A stretch of 13,075 nt of DNA from Chloroflexota bacterium (lineage in GTDB: Bacteria; Chloroflexota; Anaerolineae; B4-G1), in the NCBI GenBank assembly GCA_030596915.1, contig JAUVSX010000028.1, positions 1-13,075 of the forward strand, given 5' to 3'. Within the stretch, counting starts at the first letter, position 1. Each line of letters opens with the position of its first letter. The position numbers were made by a program, and so were the translations under genes. Below are positions 1-5,587 of the stretch, in pieces. The notes beneath the pieces are model-generated. The model had not been told where the DNA came from. It saw only the letters and a program-made list of their open reading frames with translations, and did no database searches.

Positions 1-143
1 GCAAGGCTCGCCTGCACCTGGCGAGTGTAGTCGGGCAGCATGATCGGTGAGGTCAGGTCCGTGTCCACCCCAGCCTCAGCCAACTCCTGGTCCCAGGCCC
101 GCACGTGTGCCAGCGTCGGGGCACCGGGGGTGGCTCGTCGCGC
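1..143 (-). pseudogene. In-frame C-terminal continuation of the flavoprotein beyond TAG, partial
   Basis: After the TAG the same frame stays open for 47 codons to the window edge: ARRATPGAPTLAHVRAWDQE, then LAEAGVDTD and SPIMLPDYTRQVQASL. This has the composition and motif order of the helical C-terminal domain that follows the FAD domain in fumarate-reductase-type flavoproteins (a helix with LxHVRxWDQEL, then the LLPDY-type stretch). It therefore looks like the rest of the same protein, not a new gene: no start codon or ribosome-binding site introduces it. Where the gene ends lies outside the window. Confidence 0.65.
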
Positions 144-1619
144 CTAGACGGCTGCGGACCGCCCTGCCCGCCGCCCGAAGACGGTGATCTCGCGCAGGCT
201 GTTACCCATTAGCCTGTTGTGGCCGTGTACGCCTCCGCTGATCTCACCCGCCAGGAAGAGCCCGGGCACTGCAGTGGATCCGTCCGGGCGCGTCCTGATG
301 CCTCCATTCTGGTAGTGCAGCGTCGGATACACGAGTATGGGTTCTTGTGCAATGTCTATGCCAAAGCGGTCAAACTGGCGCACCATAGCCGGTAGGTTTC
401 GCTGAATTGTGCCCTGTCCGTGGATCGCCTCGACCATCGGCGAATCGAGCCACACCCCTCGCTGGCCGCTCGACGTCAGGATACCCTTGTCGCGCTCCTG
501 GCATTCACGGATGAACGCGGCTGCCTCCACGTCTCGCGGCTCGAGCGGGTACACGAATTGCTCCCCAAGCTTGTTGACCGGCTGCGCTCCGAGACTGCGC
601 ACCTTCTCGGTCACGAGCAGCCCCACTATCTGCTCCGGGAACGCCGCTCCGGTGGGGTGGTATTGCATACTCTCAAGGTATCCGAGAGGGGCGCCCACTC
701 GGTAGGCCAGAACGACGCCGTCGGCTGTTGCACCGTAGTGATTTGTCGTCGGAAAGCCCTGGTAGTGGAGTCTCCCCCCGCCCCCCGTCGCCAACACAAC
801 CGCGCTGGCCCCCAGGAAGGAATAGGCGTTAGTCTCCAGATTCACCACAACCGCGCCCACTGCGCATCCGCTCTCGTCCAGCACGAGCTCTACGGCCGGA
901 GAGAACTCGACCACGGTTATGTCAGCCTCGCGGTTTCGCACCTCGTCACGCAGCGTCCGCATGATCTCAGCACCCGTGTAGTCACGAGCCGAGTGCATGC
1001 GCATGCGGCTTGTGCCACCGCCGTGTCGCTCCACCATTGTCCCGTCAGCCTGCTTGTCGAACATCACGCCCAGGCTCTCGAGCCACGCGACAATCAGAGG
1101 GGCGTCTTTGACCAGCGCTTCGACCAGGTCAGGGTCATTCGTGAAGTGGCCGCCGCCAACGACGTCCAGGTAGTGAATCGCCGGACTATCCTCTGGTCGG
1201 TCCGCGGCCTGGATCCCGCCCTGGGCCATCATCGTATTGGCGTCGCCAAAGCGTAGCTTGGTCACCAGGGTCACGCGCGCGCCGTGCTCCTGGGCAAGCA
1301 GTGCTGCTGCCGCCCCTGCGCCGCCCCCCCCGATGATTACAACGTCGGTGCTGCCCGCCGATGCCGTCAGGTCGAAGTTGGCGCCGATGTGAGGGCGACC
1401 CTCTAGGACGTCCGCCAGCTCGAGGGGCATCCGCTGGCCCTTGCTGACACCTACGCGCACCGGCCGCATGTTCTCTTCGATGTAGTCAGGATGGAAGTCA
1501 TCCAGCACCTGTTGGCGTTCCTCCAGGCTTACCGCAGGAAAGGTCTCCCTCAGTCGGCGGCCGCGTGTCGCTTCCACCCGACTGATCGAGGCCTGCATCG
1601 CTGTGGGATATCCGCTCAT
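144..1619 (-). CDS. Fumarate reductase/succinate dehydrogenase-type flavoprotein, cut by an in-frame TAG
   Basis: FAD-binding dehydrogenase of the FrdA/SdhA/NadB/AprA superfamily, 491 aa to a TAG at 146-144. Residues 1-90 are an N-terminal extension before the FAD fold. The dinucleotide motif is VVIIGGGGAGAAAA (93-106), followed by TMMAQGGI (129-136), QYHPTG (319-324), HYQNGGI (435-441), VPGLFLAGE (451-459) and the FAD-contact region GHNRLMGNSL (466-475). Together with the Fe-S protein just upstream it should form a soluble two-subunit reductase or dehydrogenase for fumarate or a related enoate; the thiol:fumarate reductase of methanogens (TfrAB) is a precedent linking such pairs to Hdr chemistry. 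Start ATG 1619 has GAGGA about 11 nt upstream, inside the end of the previous gene. The helical C-terminal domain normally follows GRRAG; here TAG interrupts right after it, and the frame continues beyond (separate entry). Substrate not determinable. Confidence 0.86.
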   Translation of the reverse strand: MSGYPTAMQASISRVEATRGRRLRETFPAVSLEERQQVLDDFHPDYIEENMRPVRVGVSKGQRMPLELADVLEGRPHIGANFDLTASAGSTDVVIIGGGGAGAAAALLAQEHGARVTLVTKLRFGDANTMMAQGGIQAADRPEDSPAIHYLDVVGGGHFTNDPDLVEALVKDAPLIVAWLESLGVMFDKQADGTMVERHGGGTSRMRMHSARDYTGAEIMRTLRDEVRNREADITVVEFSPAVELVLDESGCAVGAVVVNLETNAYSFLGASAVVLATGGGGRLHYQGFPTTNHYGATADGVVLAYRVGAPLGYLESMQYHPTGAAFPEQIVGLLVTEKVRSLGAQPVNKLGEQFVYPLEPRDVEAAAFIRECQERDKGILTSSGQRGVWLDSPMVEAIHGQGTIQRNLPAMVRQFDRFGIDIAQEPILVYPTLHYQNGGIRTRPDGSTAVPGLFLAGEISGGVHGHNRLMGNSLREITVFGRRAGRSAAV

Positions 1620-1625
1620 CGCGAG

Positions 1626-2357
1626 TCAGTCCTCACGGCTGCCAAGCCGGTCCTCGGGCTCGATCTCACGCGCACTGTAGCGGGCCGTCAGCTCTTGCTT
1701 GCTCAGGCTTTTGAGCTCCGCCAGATCGGCGTCGAAGTCCCCGCGCCGGATCTCCTCAAGGCGCTCCTCCAGATGCGCCGACCGCGGCACCAGATACCGG
1801 CCCGTTAGTCGGCGCGCAAGAAGGGCTATGTTGTACTGTGCCTCCTCGGCCGGACAACGCGCAGCGCACAGTCCACACATAATGCAGTCAAACGAAAGGT
1901 CGGCCATCCTCTGGATGTCGCCTTTCATGCCAGCAGCCATGTACGCCCGGACATCGATGTCCTGGGGACACGCCTTGGTACAAGCGCCGCACCCAAGGCA
2001 GCGCAACAGTTGAGGGTACGCGCCGAAGAGCGCGACCGCGCTCGGCTCGAGCTTGGTCAGGTCGTAGCTCGCTCTGCGGGCTGGGAAGAACGGTATCTGA
2101 GCCAGGTACATCCCGGACTGCACGACGGTCTGACACGCGAGCCCGGAGAAGAGCTGCGGGTCACCGTGGATACGATAGGCTGTTCCACACGCCCGGCGGA
2201 GCCCCCGTCGGCATCCGCAGCCCCGGAGCAGACGGTACCCAGCGTACTCCATCGCTGCCATGATGGGAAGTGACGGGGGCACCATGTACCGCGTGCCCAT
2301 GATGTGCACCGGAATCAGGTTCTCCGGCGTCTTGCCCGTCCCAATCTCAGGATGCAT
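1626..2357 (-). CDS. Fumarate reductase/HdrC-like iron-sulfur subunit
   Basis: Iron-sulfur partner (243 aa) of the flavoprotein encoded 6 nt downstream, resembling FrdB/SdhB and TfrB N-terminal parts. Residues 20-95 look like a plant-type [2Fe-2S] domain: C49 and C57 plus C75 in LACQT. The second usual ligand is Arg54 in CRRGLRRAC, where FrdB has C-x4-C-x2-C, so this cluster may be absent or altered. Residues 120-130 (CLGCGACTKACP) and 158-169 (CIMCGLCAARCP) are two [4Fe-4S] motifs, the typical tail of FrdB/HdrC proteins. The C-terminal 50 residues are charged and helical. ATG 2357 sits 8 nt after a TATAAT box with no good ribosome-binding site, so translation may be leaderless or begin at a later Met (for example residue 20). 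It would carry electrons between the flavoprotein and the Hdr/FrhB proteins. The family is clear; the redox partner is inferred. Confidence 0.85.
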   Translation of the reverse strand: MHPEIGTGKTPENLIPVHIMGTRYMVPPSLPIMAAMEYAGYRLLRGCGCRRGLRRACGTAYRIHGDPQLFSGLACQTVVQSGMYLAQIPFFPARRASYDLTKLEPSAVALFGAYPQLLRCLGCGACTKACPQDIDVRAYMAAGMKGDIQRMADLSFDCIMCGLCAARCPAEEAQYNIALLARRLTGRYLVPRSAHLEERLEEIRRGDFDADLAELKSLSKQELTARYSAREIEPEDRLGSRED

Positions 2358-2365
2358 AGCCCTGA

Positions 2366-2393
2366 ATTATACCAGAGAAGGTCGATTCGTCAC
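2366..2393 (-). promoter_or_regulatory. Putative sigma70-type promoter before the FrdB-like gene
   Basis: On the minus strand a perfect -10 hexamer TATAAT (2371-2366) follows GTGACG (2393-2388, sharing TGAC with TTGACA) by 16 nt. The predicted start of transcription falls close to the ATG at 2357, so the transcript could be leaderless. It sits in the 85 nt gap after the FrhB-like gene and would give the last two genes their own promoter. The match is by eye in an AT-rich patch of a GC-rich region. Confidence 0.5.
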
Positions 2394-2442
2394 GGTTCTC
2401 GGCCTGTTGGATTGCCCAATCCGCACCCGTCCAACGCGCGCC

Positions 2443-3579
2443 TTACTCCTCGCCGATTTCTGACCACTCGTTCTCGCGGAAGGTGACCATCGGCAGAGGC
2501 TCCTCAGTGTCTCGGCCTGGCACGTAGTCAAACGTGCCCTGCAGGCGGTGCCCAATGGCCCGGAACACAGATCCGACCGGCAGTTGTACTGGGCAACTGC
2601 TCGTGCACACTCCGCACCCGACGCACGAGAGAGCCATGTGGTTGAGGCGGGTCAGATGGAAGAGAAGCGTGTCAGCCGGAAGGCGGCAAGCCCCCTTTCT
2701 CTCAGCCCAGCTCACGTACTGCATCGGCTCGTGCTCGAACGTCGGCGTCCTGAATAGGCACGTTCGGCAGCAGCAGATCGGACACACCGTCATGCAGTTG
2801 TGGCACCGCACGCAGGATGCGAATATCCTTCCCAGCCGCCTATCCGCCAATCTCGCCAGTATCTCCGCGAAACGGGCGTCTCGGACCTGCGTGCGCGCTC
2901 TGACAAGCCTTTCTACCACCTTGACTCGCCGCCCGTGCTCTTCGCCGCTGTCCAGTGCTGCCGCCACAAGTCCGAGCCTCACCGCGACGTCGTCCGGCAG
3001 GCTCACCGGAATGCCAACTCTCAGGTCCGCTCCGAAGAGCTCCAGGGTGATGTCCGTTCCCTCCGCGTGAGGCTTCTCACACATCTGGCACCCGTCACGG
3101 AAGGCGTATCCTTCCTGTGGTGCCAGATCGCCAGTCTCTGCTGATGCCAGCAACGCATCACTGTCCAGCGCTCCCCCACCCTTCGAGTCACGCAGCGCGT
3201 TGTAGACAGGAACATCATATGTCCCGAGGCAGTCGACGCCGATCGTCACAAGGTCCGCCAGGTCGGCCTGTCTGAGTTTGACAAGCTCGACCAGTGCTCG
3301 CATCTCGCACGAACGGAGCACGACGCCGATCCGTGCTCGCGGCGTGCGGAGGGAAACGTGGCCCACAACTGGGGCAGCGTTCAGGCCAAGCACCGGCGCC
3401 AGTGGGTTGGCCGCCTCGAGGAGCTCCGGATCGGCCACCAACGCTGGGGCGACAGCGCCATCCGTCGTCTCCATTGGGACGAGCACCGCGTCCACCACTT
3501 CCTCAGTGATCAGTGCCCTGAGGAAGTCCCTCACCGCCCCTAGCGTGTCGCCGTTGCTGACAGGTATGACGGCCCTCAT
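2443..3579 (-). CDS. FrhB/FdhB-like flavin Fe-S electron-transfer protein
   Basis: Coenzyme F420 hydrogenase/dehydrogenase beta-subunit family, 378 aa. Such proteins bind FAD and [4Fe-4S] clusters and exchange electrons with F420, NAD(P)H or a formate dehydrogenase. Family traits are RSCEMRALVELVKLRQ (C91), VTIGVDCLGTYDVP (C117) and CQMC (164-167). The C-terminal third holds a dense Cys run CVRCHNCMTVCPICCCRTC (256-274) and a second ferredoxin motif CVGCGVCTSSCP (319-330). Domain order is FrhB first and ferredoxin last, unlike methanogen FrhB/FdhB, which have ferredoxin first. ATG 3579 is preferred because GGGGGA lies 7 nt upstream; a GTG at 3594 would add five residues. The upstream gap to the sulfatase-frame TAG is 75 nt. 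In this operon it most likely links the Hdr-type proteins to a soluble cofactor. Whether the host makes F420 cannot be told here. Confidence 0.85.
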   Translation of the reverse strand: MRAVIPVSNGDTLGAVRDFLRALITEEVVDAVLVPMETTDGAVAPALVADPELLEAANPLAPVLGLNAAPVVGHVSLRTPRARIGVVLRSCEMRALVELVKLRQADLADLVTIGVDCLGTYDVPVYNALRDSKGGGALDSDALLASAETGDLAPQEGYAFRDGCQMCEKPHAEGTDITLELFGADLRVGIPVSLPDDVAVRLGLVAAALDSGEEHGRRVKVVERLVRARTQVRDARFAEILARLADRRLGRIFASCVRCHNCMTVCPICCCRTCLFRTPTFEHEPMQYVSWAERKGACRLPADTLLFHLTRLNHMALSCVGCGVCTSSCPVQLPVGSVFRAIGHRLQGTFDYVPGRDTEEPLPMVTFRENEWSEIGEE

Positions 3580-3644
3580 AGGCTCATCCCCCACTGGCAG
3601 GCGTCGTGCAAGTGTTGTCCTCCATTCCGGCGGACCACGCTCGC

Positions 3645-3672
3645 CTTGCCAAGCCTAGGCTCGCCCGGCAAG
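3645..3672 (-). repeat. Inverted repeat around the final stop of the sulfatase frame
   Basis: CTTGCC and GGCAAG arms (6 bp, perfect) enclose a 16 nt stretch with the palindrome AGCCTAGGCT, which contains the TAG at 3657-3655. No T-run follows. It may be an end-of-gene hairpin, but a short GC-rich repeat like this can arise by chance. Confidence 0.3.
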
Positions 3673-3864
3673 ATCACTGCAGCCCGGGGCGTCGGCCTGG
3701 CTTGCGGCGAGCTCGAGTATCCACTCGGGGAAGGCGCCGCCAGCATCCTCCTTCGCCACGGCGAAGAGCTCATCGACAACGTCGGGATAGTCGGACGCCA
3801 CGTTCCGGGCGAAAGGATCGTCGGTAGTGAGATCGTGCAATATCATCCCAGTGCGATTGGCCTT
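3655..3864 (-). pseudogene. In-frame C-terminal remainder of the sulfatase-family gene after TGA
   Basis: Directly after the TGA at 3867-3865 the same frame stays open for 69 codons to a TAG at 3657-3655. The sequence runs KANRTGMILHDL, then DPFARNV, EDAGGAFPEW and ADAPGCSDLAGRA. This is what I expect of the C-terminus of this sulfatase subfamily: a strand with an aspartate-rich turn, a helix and a tail. With read-through the protein would have 471 residues, with the TGA at position 402 after KWWFN. The lack of any frameshift or further stop argues for a very recent nonsense change, a consensus error, or recoding. A separate gene is unlikely: the first ATG lies at 3846 and no ribosome-binding site is evident. 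Confidence 0.7.
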
Positions 3865-5070
3865 TCAGTTGAACCACCACTTGCGGGTGATGACGGTCGG
3901 CGTCGAGCCCCATCCAACGGTCACATGGTCTCGCAGTCCGGGTCGCCCAGCGAGTGCGTCTTCAATGAACGCGAAGCCGTCCAGCTCGGTATCGGGCGCG
4001 ACCCCGGCGGCTTCCAGGATGGCGGCTGTCAGGTCGTGGTGCTGAACGATCATATCGCTCGTACGCCCAGCGTGCTCGGCGCCAGGGAATCGGATCATGA
4101 GGGGGACGTCAACGACCTCGGGTGATGACGGATAGCCACGTTTGCCCATGTAGTCCCGGTCCCCTATGGAGTGGCCGTGGTCGGAGGTGAAGATCACGAG
4201 TGTGTTCGCCAGCAACCCGAGCACGCGCAGGCTCGCCATGAAGTACCCAAACCACCTGTCGCACATGGTCACCTCGCCGCTGTAGTTGGCGCGCGTGCGA
4301 GCCAGAAGTGCTGCCTCAACATCAGACACGTCGCCGTACGCGGAGACCACCTGTTCTTGGTCATCCTCAACGAGGTACATCTTGCGATAGTGCCTGGGCG
4401 GCAGCCACGGCTCGTGCGGGTCAAACGACTCAACCGTCAGGAAGAACTTGTCCGCGTCCTGGTTCTGTTCCAGCCACACCGCGGCTTCCTTCAGGACGCG
4501 CGGCGCGAAGTAGTCCTCTTCTTTCGTCCTGTCGTGCATGTTCATGATGCACTGCTGGATCACCTCGATCCTGCCCTGAGCTCCTCTACCGCTGAGTTCG
4601 GCAGGAAGCCAGTATGCAATCTCCTCCTCTGTCAGTCTGGGACCGGAGCGCTGCCGGTCCGTCTCCTGACCGCGTAAGAACATCCACTGGTCGAATCCGC
4701 GCCAGAAGTTCTTCGAGGGCTTGAACATGTGGTACACATCTGCAATCAAACCCGTGCGGTAGCCGGCCTCCCGCAGCATCTCTGAGAGAGTAGGCTGTTC
4801 TTCAGGAATCGGGCCCCAACCAGGGGCGCCGACGAAGTCTCCCTTGAGGCGGAAGTCGCCATTGACGAACGGATAGGTGCGGCGCCCGGTGTAGATGGCG
4901 CGCCTCGTCGGCAGGGTGGGGAGGGACTCGGGGTAGGCGCTGGTCATCACCAACGCCTCCTTGGCGAAGGCATCGAAGTGCGGGGTGTGAACCTCCCCCC
5001 ACGGAGGAGACCCGTACACACTTGTGCAGTCTTTGCGCAGCGAGTCGAAGATCACGAGAATGATGTTCAT
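3865..5070 (-). CDS. Sulfatase/alkaline phosphatase-superfamily hydrolase, cut by an in-frame TGA
   Basis: Metal-dependent ester hydrolase of the sulfatase family, 401 aa to a TGA at 3867-3865. Start ATG 5070 follows an AAAGGAG ribosome-binding site by 8 nt; the frame is open to 5154, but that overlaps mvhD. Visible features: N-terminal strand with metal-ligand Asp (VIFDS, D9), the sulfatase signature region TLPTRRAIYTG (52-62), FDPHEPW (216-222), SDHGH (296-300, metal ligands D297 and H298) and K310. In the C/S-x-P-x-R signature the nucleophile position is Thr52, so no formylglycine can form there. That suggests a phosphodiesterase, phosphonate hydrolase or divergent sulfatase rather than a classical one. 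No signal peptide is seen, so it is probably cytoplasmic. The C-terminal part continues in the same frame to 3655 (separate entry). A hydrolase is unexpected in this redox operon, and its substrate cannot be told from sequence. Confidence 0.85.
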   Translation of the reverse strand: MNIILVIFDSLRKDCTSVYGSPPWGEVHTPHFDAFAKEALVMTSAYPESLPTLPTRRAIYTGRRTYPFVNGDFRLKGDFVGAPGWGPIPEEQPTLSEMLREAGYRTGLIADVYHMFKPSKNFWRGFDQWMFLRGQETDRQRSGPRLTEEEIAYWLPAELSGRGAQGRIEVIQQCIMNMHDRTKEEDYFAPRVLKEAAVWLEQNQDADKFFLTVESFDPHEPWLPPRHYRKMYLVEDDQEQVVSAYGDVSDVEAALLARTRANYSGEVTMCDRWFGYFMASLRVLGLLANTLVIFTSDHGHSIGDRDYMGKRGYPSSPEVVDVPLMIRFPGAEHAGRTSDMIVQHHDLTAAILEAAGVAPDTELDGFAFIEDALAGRPGLRDHVTVGWGSTPTVITRKWWFN

Positions 5071-5078
5071 GGACGTTG

Positions 5079-5085
5079 CTCCTTT
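5079..5085 (-). promoter_or_regulatory. Ribosome-binding site of the sulfatase-family gene
   Basis: AAAGGAG with 8 nt spacing to ATG 5070. It is one of the strongest Shine-Dalgarno matches in the window and fixes the start at MNIILVIFD, not at 5154. Confidence 0.7.
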
Positions 5086-5117
5086 GTTCGCGCTGTGTGG
5101 CGACGGGTGGTGGGCGA

Positions 5118-5138
5118 CGCCGGGCTCATGGCCGGGCG
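5118..5138 (-). repeat. GC-rich hairpin between mvhD and the sulfatase-family gene
   Basis: Minus-strand CGCCCGGC, loop CATGA, GCCCGGCG: 7 of 8 stem positions pair, starting 3 nt after the mvhD stop. No T-run follows, so it is not a standard intrinsic terminator. It could attenuate transcription or protect the upstream mRNA, lowering expression of the hydrolase relative to the Hdr genes. Confidence 0.4.
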
Positions 5139-5141
5139 AGT

Positions 5142-5570
5142 CTATACTTCCCACTCCCGTCGCAGGGGATTGGGCCCCTTATCCCGCATTGCCTGGGTCA
5201 TCTGGGTGACAGTGTCGGCGAATCGCTGCCCCTCCGAGGCGCTGATCCACCGCACCCATATTCGATCCTCATCGTAGCCGGCTGCCTGGAGGATTTCTTT
5301 CAGGGCGATGATCCGTCGCCGAGCCTTGTAGTTTCCCGATTCGTAGTGGCAGTCGCCTGGGTGGCACCCGCCGATCAGAACACCGTCCGCGCCATCCAGT
5401 AGGGCCTTGAGAACGTAGGTGGGATCCACGGAGCCGGAGCACATCAAGCGGATGATGCGCACGTTGGGCGGGTACTGGATCCGCGACGTGCCGGCGAGAT
5501 CCGCACCTGTATATGTGCACCAGTTGCAGAGGAACGCGATGATTGTTGGGTCGAATTGGCATTCGCTCAT
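5142..5570 (-). CDS. mvhD: MvhD-like [2Fe-2S] electron-transfer subunit
   Basis: Delta-subunit family of methyl-viologen-reducing hydrogenase. It is a small soluble [2Fe-2S] protein that docks on HdrA and brings electrons in from a hydrogenase, formate dehydrogenase or NAD(P)H module. The predicted 142 aa match the family's usual length of about 140. Typical motifs are FLCNWCTYTGADLAG (C15, C18), the Cys in RLMCSGSVDP (C44) and GGCHPGDCHY (C69, C74), which include the cluster ligands. The start is taken at 5570 because a GGGAGG ribosome-binding site at 5580-5585 lies 9 nt before it; the in-frame ATG at 5579 touches that site directly. The gene lies 17 nt after an HdrA-like gene. No hydrogenase large or small subunit is visible nearby, so its electron source must be the GltD-like domain, the FrhB-like protein or something outside the window. 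Family assignment is secure. Confidence 0.93.
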   Translation of the reverse strand: MSECQFDPTIIAFLCNWCTYTGADLAGTSRIQYPPNVRIIRLMCSGSVDPTYVLKALLDGADGVLIGGCHPGDCHYESGNYKARRRIIALKEILQAAGYDEDRIWVRWISASEGQRFADTVTQMTQAMRDKGPNPLRREWEV

Positions 5571-5579
5571 CGTGGTCAT

Positions 5580-5585
5580 CCTCCC
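5580..5585 (-). promoter_or_regulatory. Ribosome-binding site deciding the mvhD start
   Basis: GGGAGG, a strong Shine-Dalgarno match, lies 9 nt before ATG 5570 and directly abuts ATG 5579. The spacing rules out 5579 and supports MSECQFDP as the N-terminus. Confidence 0.7.
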
Positions 5586-5587
5586 GG

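Noticed and set aside
420..1256. 278-codon open frame on the plus strand
   Set aside because: It lies opposite the flavoprotein gene, shows no recognisable domain and has no ribosome-binding site; it is a GC-driven antisense shadow.
144..1619. L-aspartate oxidase (NadB) for the flavoprotein
   Set aside because: The superfamily fits, but pairing with an FrdB-like Fe-S gene and the 90-residue N-terminal extension favour a fumarate-reductase-type enzyme; no nadA or nadC is nearby.
3595..3654. Promoter or terminator in the gap before the FrhB-like gene
   Set aside because: A TTGGCA element is present but no matching -10 box at the right distance, and no T-run follows the hairpin.
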